NCBI RefSeq assembly: GCF_029873635.1
Contig: NC_080426.1
Location: 50,854,093-50,918,092, forward strand
DNA length: 64,000 nucleotides
Direction of reading: 5' to 3'
DNA from: Malania oleifera
Taxonomy: Eukaryota; Streptophyta; Magnoliopsida; Santalales; Ximeniaceae
Shown here: positions 48,252 to 60,784 of the stretch, one piece after another
Position numbering within the stretch: position 1 is the first letter of the stretch
How the letters are laid out: the number at the start of each line of letters is the position of its first letter
Position numbers and translations under genes: made by a program
The notes under the pieces: generated by a model
The model's input: the letters and a program-made list of their open reading frames with translations, nothing else
Told to the model about the DNA's origin: nothing
Databases searched by the model: none

Positions 48252-49957
48252 TGTTAGCCCTGTCAGCTACACTATCTTGATTTATATGTTTTGATGATAT
48301 TAACCTATTTGTTGTTTCTAGTATTTTCCATCCTTGTAGATCTTATCTAGTACAGGTACAAAGTGTCAGATACACAGAGGTACCAAATCAGAAGCAAAGA
48401 TCGGACCTAGTAGACATCAAATAGAAAAGATCGGTAGGACACTGACTCAGAAGCACCAAAGCACATCCCGAAGTTTTTATTGTGTATAAATTAATTGTAA
48501 TAAGGGCCATGTGAGTGAGTGCGTATTATAACTCTTGCGATGTGTATCTTGCATGATTTCTGAGTAAGAGTTGAGCCATTGCATAAGCATATTAGGACAC
48601 ATGAGTTTATAGGATTGCACAAAAGACATAAACACAAACTCACATTTCATGGCTTTCTAAGTTAAAATAAGAGTTTGTCAAATGAATCCTAAAACTCAAA
48701 TATGTTTTCAAATGGATAAGTTTTTAACATTCTAATTTTAAGAACATTTTTACACTTAGTTCCAATTGTATTAAAACAAGTTTAATGTCCTAAAGGTTCA
48801 AAGAAAGTCGAGTATATTTACAAAAGGACATATTAAGCATATAAGATATCAAAATGGGTTTTCAAACGTGTTTTATTAATTAAAATATCTTATATTCAAA
48901 AGTAAACTCATTTGGACAAGTTTTAATCTTCATTAGACTTAATATATTTCATATAATTTTGTCCAAGAATGTTTTGAGTCATTAAAATACTTTTTAACAA
49001 AAAAAAACAAAGTAATCGTCACTGCCGTAGTGCAGTATTGAGTCCTGAACACCTTACGGTATTTTGGGCATAACTTTTTCTACAAAAGTCTAAATGAGAC
49101 GATCTTAGTGTCCCTGAAAAGCTAAGACAAAATTCCACAACTTTAATTTTGGTGACTTTTTCTTATTTAGGGATCTCGTAGACGAAATTCTGAGAATTTC
49201 GTCGACAAATTCAACGGGCAGAAACCACCAACAGGCAGAAAACGGCTAGTTGGACAAATTAAATATTTTTTCTTCCCCCCAACAGCTAGTTAACGGCTCC
49301 TAAGGTTCTTGGGCTATAAATACAAGATTTTAGACTTGTATTAACATGGTTTTGAGCATTATTGATCATATTTGTGAAAAATATCATTTTATCCAAAACC
49401 TAAGTACTTTGCTTTTTACATTTTAGTTATTCTTCACAAGTGCTCAATCCTCTCTTGCTCACTTATCTTATAAGATTCATTCCTTAAGAGAATAGAGTGA
49501 GGATTTGGTTGTGTTTCATATTGGCTCATTTAAGGAGCATTAAATTGTATTTCCAATCTCTTGTAAGGTTCTTTGTGAACCATTGTTGTAAGGTTCTTTA
49601 TGAACCGAAGCAAAGACTCTTGGTGAGCGCAGTAGGGGTTTGTTCCCAAGTGTAGGGATTTGTTCTCGAGTTGTAAGGCTTCTTCGCCGGTGAAGGAGTA
49701 TCTTTAGTGGATTGTGGAATCCTTGGCTTGGTGTTAAGACGTGAACGTAGGCTTGGTGCCGAACCACATAAAAATACCGGTGTTGTTCTTTCTCTCCCTT
49801 ACACTCTTTATTTTATATGCATGATTTATTTTTATATTACGATATAATTTCTTGTATCTTGCCAAGAGTTTTTATTTTGTAGAAAAATACATATTCCGTG
49901 AAAAGAGTCTATTCACCCCCCCTCTAGACTATATACTCCAGGTTGGGACTTTCAACA
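48252..49957 (+). repeat. Solo LTR F (1.7 kb) inserted in the L1 fragment
   Basis: Starts TGTTAGCCCTGTCAGC and ends GGGACTTTCAACA. The flanks GATAG (48247-48251) and GATAT (49958-49962) agree at 4 of 5. A TATA-like GGCTATAAATACAAG lies near 49311; a GTCGACGAA-type motif near 49160-49215; a C-rich CACCCCCCCTCTAGAC near the 3' end, as in many copia-type LTRs. L1 sequence lies on both sides, which supports insertion. No internal region remains. Confidence 0.75.
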
Positions 49958-50215
49958 GATATGATCTTTAGTCCCTCATGGAAGGATAATGTTACTGTCG
50001 GTCAGATGGACTAATTCAAAAGAAAACTTTGTTAAAATTAATAATGACGAAAGCTTGTTTAGTAATCTAAGTGAGGTTGAAGTAGGGGGTCTTATTCATG
50101 GCCATATGGGTTCTTGGCCCTTAGGTTTCACTAATCATTTTGGTCACCTTATATAGGCATATCAATGCATTTTGTGTTAAGTTGAAAATATGTTAGCTTG
50201 TATTACTTTCTCATT
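49958..50215 (+). mobile_element. L1-type LINE fragment, RNase H-like part (3' piece)
   Basis: Translation around 50030-50150 reads KINNDESLFSNLSEVEVGGL followed by IHGHMGSWPLGF, matching the plant LINE RNase H opening (family pattern KINTDGS...GGVIRDH.G.W..GF). It lies directly after the solo LTR and continues the L1 copy begun at 47086. Confidence 0.65.
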
Positions 50216-51100
50216 TATATTAAAAAAAAAGGTAGTATATTTTTTTCTAACACTAGTAAATATTATTACTTTTCTGAACTTATCCAATTGAACACTCATA
50301 ATATCTACTATATATATTAAAAAAAATTAACGCTTATTGATAAATATTGCCAAACGATATCTTAACCTCAACCTCAATCTATTTTCCTTTTTCTTTTGTT
50401 GTTGAGAAAATGAGGTTCCTTTCTAACATCAATAATGTTTTTGTTTTTAATGTTTGACATAGTTAATTAAAAATTAATAGGTTCTTTTAGTAGGAAAATA
50501 AGAAAATGGGAGAAGCAAAATTTTGTTACAAGAAGTCTAGAATACGAAAGAAAGAATGGAAATTGTACTTGTATCGAAATTTGGTCTGAGAAAAAAAAAA
50601 GTATTCGGTTCAAATGTTTTACTCTTTCTTCCCCTATTTTTCAAATTAAAACAAATATAGTCAAACATTCAAACCCATATCATTATTTAATGACAAACAT
50701 GATTACCAAATTGGTTAATCCCATGTCCACAGTACAACTTTTAATACTTAGATTTAAAAATTCGTAAACTTTAAGGACATTAATATAGTTTTATCTTATG
50801 TTTTTTTTATTTAAATTCAAAATTCAAGATTTAAAAATTTACCTTAACACTTCTCTCTCTCTCTCTTAAAAAAATAGGATTAGAATAAAATGAGTAATAA
50901 ATTTTTAATTTTAATTTTTATTGTGTGGTTATTTTGATTAAAAAATATTTATAGACTCTTTTGGCCAACTAACATTTTGTATAAAATAAAATTAAAAAAT
51001 TTAATCTAATGTCCCAGAATGTTATTAATAGGAAGGCAATAAATCATATTTAAAACGTTGGAATTTAGAAAGTAGAAAAAACTGCCTTTTTTATTTTTAT
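50216..51100. other. AT-rich non-coding interval upstream of the POB1-like gene
   Basis: No gene or element recognised. Poly-A and CT runs occur (for example CTCTCTCTCTCTCT near 50852). Confidence 0.5.
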
Positions 51101-51458
51101 TTTTTTAAAAAGAAAATTCAAAACATGGTAGTGAAGTCATAGGAGGCAGAGGTAGTTAGGTAAGGTGGACGCTCGCGCACAGCGCACGCGGTACATAATA
51201 ACAGAGAGGCCCTTACGTACCGACGCCCAAAATTAATAAAATTAAATATTAAAAAATAAACCCAAAAACAAATCCATATGGACCTTTGCATCCCAACCAT
51301 CTGATGCTGCAAAATCCATAACGTCTTCCCCTTTCGCAACCGTTAGGGTTTCAGTTTGGTCTCCGTATTCCTCTTCCTTCCTCCATTTTTTCATCCTGAT
51401 CTTCGTCTTCTTTTCTCTTCTTGGTTTGATTTCAGAGAGGGGATAGGCAGGGGAGGGA
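51101..51458 (+). promoter_or_regulatory. Promoter and 5' leader of the POB1-like gene
   Basis: It contains an ACGT-core site CTTACGTACCG near 51210, the telo-box-like GTTAGGGTTTCAG near 51336, and a pyrimidine-rich leader (TTCCTCTTCCTTCCTCC) from about 51365. GTTTGATTTCAG at 51424-51435 could be the 3' end of a leader intron; this cannot be settled from sequence alone. Confidence 0.45.
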
Positions 51459-54400
51459 ATGAGAGGCTCGAGTTCGGATTTGTTTGACCCGAGGACCGTC
51501 ATGGACTCGGATCTTTCTCCCACGCCCTCCTCCGACGGCGACTTTGGCTTTGCCTTCAACGACAGCAACTTCTCCGACCGCCTTCTACGGATTGAGATCA
51601 TGGCCGGCCTGCCCGATGCCAGGCCCGACGGCGAGGGCTGCTCCACCCTTGCTGATTGGGCTCGCCATCGCAAGCGAAGAAGGGAAGATATTAAGAAAGA
51701 TAACGGTATTTTCATATTCTCTGTGCTTTCCTGTGGAATTTGTTAATTGTTCCGAGGATTTTTTTTTTAAGAAAACAATCTATTTGTCCTTTTTCTGGTT
51801 CCGAAAAAAACTTTTATGAGTTCGTTGGCAACTAAGCGCATTAGCTCCAGTTTTTCTTTATTATTTGTTGTGTTTATTTTTCTGCAAGCTTTATTATGAA
51901 TAACATTGATATTCTATTGCTAATTTGATTTGTATATATTTAAGCTCTCTCGTTCCTCTTGGTTATTTTTCTATTTCATGTTGTGTCCTTGATAGCATTT
52001 TATGTTGAAATGGTTTTGATACGACTTGAAGCTTTGTTATAATTTGGGATTTGGGTTCTCAAAGTGTATCATGTGATAATAATTGGAAAGACAGAGGCAG
52101 CAATTCGCATTTTCTCAGAGACTTAGTCGTTAAAATTGAAAAAAAAAAAAAAATCAGCATTTAGATAAGATACAAGTAATGAAAATCATGAGCTGAAGTT
52201 GGATCACATGATAATAAAAAGAGAGAATTTGAACACTCGTGAGGTGTGGGCGTGCAGTCGCTAATGACTTTGGGCTTGAAAGCTTCCCCTTGCAAGTAGC
52301 CACATTAATTGATGCATCAATTTATAAGCCTGCTTAAAGTATTGTAAATTTTTTTTTTTATTTAAAGATAAACTGAATGAAATTAAGGAAAGGGGTCTTC
52401 ACTTCATGATAGAATATATAAGATCTGAGAGTGATGAGGCTTTGTTAAAACTCCTAAAATGTTTTTTAATATTTCACTATGATTGTGGAATTGGAAATCT
52501 TAAATATGTCATGCGGTGATTGGATGATGCATCAATTGGCTCGTGGTATTTGGATGTCAATTGCTTGTGCAACTGTTGCTTGAAACCAGACTGATGCAGA
52601 ATAGCAATGTGGAATTACTGCCAATAGAGAAATTGGAAGAGAAGTAGAAAAAGGGAACAAGGAAGAAGGAAGAAGGAAGGAGGAAGAAGAGAGGAGGAAG
52701 AAGAAGATTCAGGTGGGGGAAAATCACTTCAATTTTCAAATTCACCCACAACTAACTTATACATGGCCTTTCATACCCTATTTATAAGAAAGCCTTAATC
52801 ACTTATGTTACACATAAAACCTTAAAGATAGATGAAATTACGAATGAACCCCTAAAAAACACATCTACTAAACAGACCCCCAAATACACATCAGACTACT
52901 ATGGATGAACAGACCCAACAATCCCTTGATCAAATTGTTCTGAATTAGTCTCCAACTCTCCATGAGGTTCTACCTATGGTCTGACTTCTTTTTCCACATA
53001 AATTTCCCCTATTTGGAAAAAATCTTTCCTTCAATTTTGAAATGTTGGATAAAAAATAAGAAGTAATGAACGTGAACTCTTCAAAATCTTGTGCTTGAGT
53101 GATGCAAGAACCTTGTTCCTTTGGTAGCTCCAAAGAAAGAGAAGAGCGTAACTGAGAATTAGCATCCGTAAACATATCAGGAATGACAAAACTCAACAAT
53201 GGGAATGTTTTGAAGACTTCGGATGTCTTCAAGTACATGCATGCTCTTGCTTTTAGTGTCTTCAAGTTGAGTAACTTTGAAATGATCAATATTGCCATTT
53301 TTTTTTCTTGGTTGGTGGGTTGGTAGAGCAAGCTTCACAGTTATCATCTTACTATTATAGTGAAAGACATGTCCATCCCGTTGCATCACACTCAAATAGT
53401 CATCCATTTAGATAGGAACCAAACACCTTTCTCAGACTTATAAAATAGTGGTAAACATATCTTCTAAGGCTGTGGGTGGGGTTCAGTATGAAGCAACATT
53501 TGAGTAATTTTAGAAACCTCATTCATAGGCACCTTTTGTCAATGGAGATTTTGCTAAACTTTCTATAAACTCCAGAAAGGTATGAAATGGCTTGTATAAA
53601 GTATGAGAAAATGCATTCCTTTTTCCAATTTTGTCACTCTGTTGCTATAAAATAAAAAATATTGCAACTTTTTATCATCAAAGACCCTTAACAGAATATG
53701 CCCCCAATTATCAATCAGCTCATGCAAAGCCACAAACTTGACCCCAAATTCCTCAAGAATTATCTTCAATTCACCTATTGTAGAGTATCTAACAGAAATT
53801 AAATGAACCCTTATAAACACCTTACAAATTGGCAAATTACAGCAATATGGTTTGACCCCCTTGTTGGCAATACTGATGAATCCGAAAAAATGTGTATCAA
53901 CCTCAAATAATCAACTTTCTATCAAAAAACTTCAAAAGTTGATGGTTTTTGTGGGGGTTGTAAGCAAATGTCTTGCAATAATAGGAGAAAACCACCACTC
54001 GCGCGTTGCCAGTGTAGGAGTTGCCTGCAACGTCTTTCCCATGATTAAACTTTGAGCAAAGTTACATAGAGGGTGGCAATTGCTGTGGTAGTGGTTGTGT
54101 GATGAGAAAAGCACAACAAATTGGGGATTTATCATTCTGGCGGGTGGCATTTGGAGTTCCTTTCGCCAACGCATGGAGCCACACAGATGGTCACACAAAA
54201 TTTTGGAGTTTGCTGGTTGGCATTTCTTGTTTTTGATTAGGGGTGACAAAATTGGTTAACGGCCGTAAATGGGTGGGGGTTAAACGGGTTCGGGTTCGGG
54301 TTGATCTATTTACTAACGGGTGGCTAACATATAAACCCAGACCTGCTCGTTTAATAAATGGATCATAAACGGGTATCCGTTAAGAACCCGTTTAAAAATA

Positions 54401-57400
54401 TAGTTTATTTATTTTTAATTTTTTTTTTAAATATTTCATATAAGAGGACATAAATTTTTTTTTAAAAAAAAAACAGCACTACTTTATTTTATTTATTAAT
54501 ATCTTAACAAAAAACATGAATCGTCCAAATCTGAAACAAACTAGATTAACAAGTCAAAATCCCTATGATTCCAAGCCAATCGGACGAGAAGAGGGGGGAT
54601 TTGGCCCTCTTAACCGATAGATCAAACGAGATGGCAGCAAGGATCAAAAAAGCTCGATCAATTCACAGATTGAGAGCACTAAGCACCAAATCCGGAACTA
54701 ACCAGATCAACAAGTCAAAATCCCTATGATTTTAAGCCAAATTGAAAGAGAAGAGGGGGGGGGGGGATTTGGCCCTCTTGACCAATTGATTGGACGAGAC
54801 GGCAGCAAGGAACAAAGAAGCTCGATTGATTCACAGATCGAGAGCACTAAGCACCAAATCCGAAACAAACCAGATCAACAAGTCAAAATCCCTATGATTC
54901 CAAGCCAAATTGGAGGAGAAAAGGCGGGATTTGGCCCTCTGTGCAGAGTCACAGATTGTGCGCTTGTGTCAGTGCCTCTCAGCCTTTGCAAATTGACCAA
55001 AAACTAACTCTTACATCTCTTTCACACCCTATTTATAAGAAATCCTAGATTATAACCCCTAAAGATGCATGGTTTCGGAAATGATATATTATTTGGCTTC
55101 TCTTTGGTGTGTGGGGTAGGGGAATTTTTAGGGGGTGAGCTTTTTTGAGGTGCAATGCGATTGGTGTTATGTGTTGGAGTGTTAGTTCATGTTGGTTTTT
55201 CTCTCTCTTGTTTTGTAGTTTTTTGGTTGTTTTTTTTTTGTGTTTTTTATTTGGATTTTCCAAACTATGTTAAGGAGATGTCTTATTCTCCTAGCTGTAT
55301 ATTCTTATTCTATTAATGAAATTCTTTTTTTACTATCCCAAAAAATCCCTAAAGATACATGAAATTACAAATGAATCCCTAAAAAGACACATCTATTTCA
55401 AACAAACCCTCAAATACATATAAGCCTACTACGAACAAGCTAAACACATTTGGGGTTTGGATCCAACTGTCTCTTGATCGAATTCTTCTAAATTAGTCTC
55501 CAACAAGGGTCTACTCATGATCTGGCTCAATGTTGCCTAGAATGCAGAATGTTTCCATTCATGGAATAGGAACAAGAATGGGAATGGGATTGTGCTATGG
55601 TACATTCTCTAAAATGTGGAACATTTGGTGTATACTTGTATCGATATATTGGTGGAAAATATGTAATGGCACTAATACATTTTGGGGAGAATGTTGAAGC
55701 ATTTCAAAATCTAGAAGAGATGTTCTTTTGTGAAATAGTAACTAATGAATTATGATGGAATTATAATGCGATAATCTCCACTTTAGTCTTTAACTAATAA
55801 AAATAATATGTTATGTAAATAATACTGAATCAAAACTTAGGATTGTTGGATTTTGCATCATTGAACGAACATGTACCATGTTTCAGAACGTTTGTACATG
55901 GTTTTGGATCCAACTGTCCCTTGATCCAATTCATCTAAATTAGTCTCCAGCAAGGGTCTACTCGTGGTTTGGCTCAATGTTGCCTAGAATGTGTAATGTT
56001 CCCATTCATGGAATAGGAATGAGAATGGGACGGGATTGTGCAGTGGTACATTCTCTAAAATGTGGAATAGTTGGGGTATACTTGTATAGATTTATTGGTG
56101 AAAAATATGTAATGGCACTTATATATTTTGGGGAGAATGTTGAAGTGTTGTAAAATCTAGAAGAGATGTTCTTTTGTGAAGTAGCAGCTAATGAATTAGG
56201 ATGGAATTTTAATGTGATAATCTCCACTTTAGTCTTTAACTAATAAAAATAATATATTATGTGGAAAATATTGAATTAAAACTTAGGATTGTTGGATTTT
56301 GCATTATGGAACAAAAATGTACCATGTTTCAAAACTTTTGTATCAATACATGGTTCACTAGATTGTTAGTGTTTTCTTGTAACTATGGTCCCGTTTCTTG
56401 TTCTACATTATATAAGAATGTCTGCATATAAGATTATATGATTTGCTGGAGTGTGCATTTAAGAGTGTATGTTGGCAATTTTAGGCTGCTTTAGAGAAAA
56501 AAATGTCTCATAAAATAACTCAAATACCATTTTAAGCTTGTATTTTATGTTTAAGTTTAGTAAATTGATATTGGCTGTTTGTTGTTGCTTCATAGATTAT
56601 GATTCACATTCCTTAATTTCAGGGCTGTCCATTTAAATTGATGTCATGCCTCTCTGCAGTTTCATTCTTATGTTATCATACATGTAACATTTAAGGTATT
56701 TCAATGCTCTCTACATGTATTGACTCTCAATATCGTCGGCATTTACTTTTTCTTCTCAGCTCTTGATCTCACCACATGCCCTGAGGAGCAAATTTTGAAT
56801 TGTGACCAGCCTGATATTGACGATGGAATTGAAAATCAAGACGAGGAACCAGTTGCTATGATTGAAGAGTCTCCATCCGGTGTGCTTTGCTTTTTGTTTT
56901 TTAACTTTTGCACATCTCCTAGTCTAAAATCAGTTGGAAATTTAGGGCATTTTCATGAGATTCCATCTAGGAAACAGTATATTTGTTGCTCGTACATGAT
57001 AACTTTGCTTATTCTCCTTTTAAGAAGTAAGGTGCATGACACTTGAGTTTTGTCAAGTCATTTTAAAGGAGTGGTAGTTATTATTTTTGGTAAAGTACTG
57101 GTGGTAATTAATTTTTTAATAATATTTTTATTAGGTAATCATCATTACTTCATTTGAGGTGGGAATGCTTTACTTGCAAGCTTTTGATACTTGCTAAAGT
57201 CGCATATTATAATGTCCTTTTTAGAAAAGCTTAATGATTTTAGTGTTAACCTAAAATGCCACTTTTGAGTATAATTTGTGAGATGGATAGTATGAATTTA
57301 TCTTTATCATTTTAAAAGGGTGGTAATTATAACTAGCAAGTATACAAACATTCTATGCCAAACAAGCATTAAGCTCTTTTATTATAAAAATTTGAACAGA

Positions 57401-60400
57401 TTAAATGAAGCCCATCTTTCTTCTATTAAGATGTGTAGATTCATATTATGTTATGTTTGGGCTTATTGATTATTCACAAATTAGCATAAAAAATCTTATC
57501 CAAAGAATATCAATTCACTAACAATTGAAAACATGTCTAGTATAAAGTATGAAACTAAATTTTAATTAGTAGAATTAACAAGAATATATATATGTGTTAT
57601 ATATATATATAGGCTCTAGGCTCTATAAAAAGAAAAGATGTCTCATATTTTTCTGTGGCCTCTATTTCCATTTCAAACATAGTTCTAAATATTTTAGTTG
57701 TTTCTTTCAAATTATTGACTCCATGTGCCATCCCTTTCTAGAAATACGCAAGCTGTGTTTCTTCATTTGCATTTTGAGCTATAGATTATTATAATATTCT
57801 GACCCTGCATTTGGGATCATGGACTTCTGGGCTTAGATTTGGATATCAGTGGATTTGGATGGAACACAATATAATTTTTGTATTACATTTTGTCCAAATC
57901 CACCCAAATTCAAATCCAAGACCTAAAATCCATGCTCCCAAACACTACATGGGTTTTTCTCATTCTCTTGCTTTTTGTTAGTAGTTCTCATTTTGGCCTT
58001 CAAAACTTTATAATAGAACCAACAAGAACAACCAGATGACCTTCTATGTCATTTTATGCGACAGTGGCTAAAAAACTAAACAAAACATAACTTAAAAAAT
58101 TAAGAGAGAGAGAGAGATCTGGTTACCCAAAAAGCATGAACAGCCAAATGATAGTTTGAAGTTTGAGAATGCAGGTTTCCTATTTTACTTAATATTTCTT
58201 GAAGTTCTCCAGAGAATTATTCCAATGTGTACAGAGGATAAAAGGTTAAGAAAACATGGGAAAAAGGTGGATGGATAACCTGTCTTTAGTGAAATGGACA
58301 GAAATGTCTCCTGTTTCTTCGATGGCTAAAACTCCACAATTCCTACTCGAAAGAATTTCAAATTCCCAATGGTCGGGAGAATCTCAAACCATTAGATGTG
58401 TAACTATCTAGCCAATTCTTCACAGGAGAATTTAAAGAATACTTCTTTGAACATCCTAATAAGTTAGTTCTTGGCCAAGTTGAAAATTCAAACCCCACTA
58501 ATGCAAAACAAAGTGAATCTTAATATCCATGATTCTTGATTTTTATGAATCAGTTTTGGGTGTCAAGTTCTTTTGAAAATAGTTCCAAATCTAAGGAACC
58601 TTTTAGGTTTTCTATGTCTAGTTGCACAAAAGTTGCAAATACTCCAAACATCAATGGGACTAAAATGCAAACTGATGAGATGGAAGGCTAGTGGTACAAG
58701 GCAAGAAGAAAGAAAAAAATAAGCAGAGCAAAAGGAAGAGAGGGTTTTTTACTGTTTTAGTCAACCAAATTGTAGTCAGAAATTGCTCTGCTGTCATTTC
58801 AGAGAGATCAATGGGAGAGCATAATGTAGAGAGGGTATTAACTGCTAGATCAGCCAAAGCAGCTTGGAGAATTTAATAAAAAATGACTTGAATAAATGTA
58901 TGTAATTTTTTTTGGACAGAGTTCCAATGAGTGGGTAATTAGAAGAGGGAAACATTGACTGAGGGATAGAGAGAGGGAGTATTGAAATTTTCCTTTCAGT
59001 AGCTGTTAAATGAATGCAATGAAGAACACACTTTGGGCTGACATGTGAAAACAAATGTGACTTCGCTTTTTAAAATTGTCATGTTGGTGTAAACTTAAAA
59101 TTGCTTTTGTTGAGCTCTTCTGATCTATTTATTAGCGCCAGAAATAGAAATTAATTTTTTCACTTGTGTGGCGGTAGGAACTTTGTTTACCCTTGTGAAG
59201 CTCATGATTACCAACTCTGATATCTGTTTGCTGCACAGAATTTATGCCTAGTTTTTAGTTTCAGGCGATGAAGCTGCAAACAGCAATGATTTGACCTGGA
59301 GTATGGATTGCTCTACTGTTTTGAAAGTTCAAACATTACACATTAGTTCTCCTATTTTAGCTGCAAAAAGTCCATTTTTCTATAAGGTAGGTCATTGTTT
59401 TTGTGAAATGGGTTCGATAGTTGTTAAATTCACTTGAAGTTGTTTATTTCTTCCAATTTTTATTGCTTAATATTTATTTATTTATTTATTTTTTATATAG
59501 CTGTTCTCAAATGGGATGAGGGAGTCAGAGCAAAGACATGTAACCTTACGAATTAATGCCTCAGGTATGAGATGTCACCCTCCCCTCTTGCTAATTCATT
59601 GTTGGTCTCATGTAACTAATATTCTAAGTTTTTTTTTTAAGCTGATAGAAGTATGTTATATGGTGTAATTTATGTCATAAATACATAAAGTACTTTTTAG
59701 TTTCTTTCCATGGTAAATATTTGTTGCTTCTGTAAATAAACTCCTGTAATTGTACAAAGCTGCTTCATGCTCATTTTAGTCACCTTCTTTCTTTTGAACA
59801 GAAGAAGCTCCTCTAATGGAGCTCCTGAATTTCATGTATAGCAATACCCTATCTACAACTACAGCTCCTGCTTTGCTGGATGTGCTGATGGCTGCTGACA
59901 AGTTTGAGGTTGCTTCGTGCATGAGATATTGTAGCCGACTGTTGAGGAACTTGCCCATGACACCTGAATCAGCATTGCTATATCTAGAGCTTCCTTCCAG
60001 TGTCTTAATGGCTGAAGCAGTCCAACCTTTGACAGATGCAGCAAAACAGTATTTAGCTGCTCGATACAAGGACATAACCAAGTAAGCTTCTCTTCTGCAT
60101 GAAACAACTCGCCACCATGCACACAAAAAAATAAAAGGCTTATGCCCCTCTTGGGTTGTGGAATCAGACTTCAAATGGAATCAAATCTCAGGAATGGAAT
60201 TGCCTTCCTGCATTTGGTATGCAGAATCAGGACAGAATCATATTCTGGCTGGAATATGATTCCTGCGAATAGGGGAATCACGGTTCTAGTCCAGATAGGC
60301 TGGAATCAATTTTTATTCCATGGAATGAGATTCATTTTATGATAAAAAAAAAATCTAAAAACAACAACACATGCTAATAATACTAATTATTATTACTATT

Positions 60401-60745
60401 ATAATAAAAATAATAACTAATAATAATTGCAATAATAATAAATAATATTTATTATTTCATATACTAAAAAAGGCTTAAATAATAATAATTATTGTAAGGA
60501 TAATAACTATTATAAAAATAATAAAAAATAATAACTACAATAAAATAATATTTATTATTGTAAAATAATAATAGCAACAAGTCAACAATAATTATAAAAA
60601 GGCAAAAATAATAGTAATTATGATTTCAAGGACAATAATTATTATAAAAATAGTAAAGTAGTAATGATAACAATAAAAAATAATAATTACACTGATAATA
60701 ATCACTATTATGTAAATAATAAAAAATTATAATAAAGCAAAAACA

Positions 60746-60784
<39 letters not shown>

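Noticed and set aside
51242-51819. Antisense and alternate-frame reading frames over POB1 exon 1
   Set aside because: Shadows of the conserved first exon.
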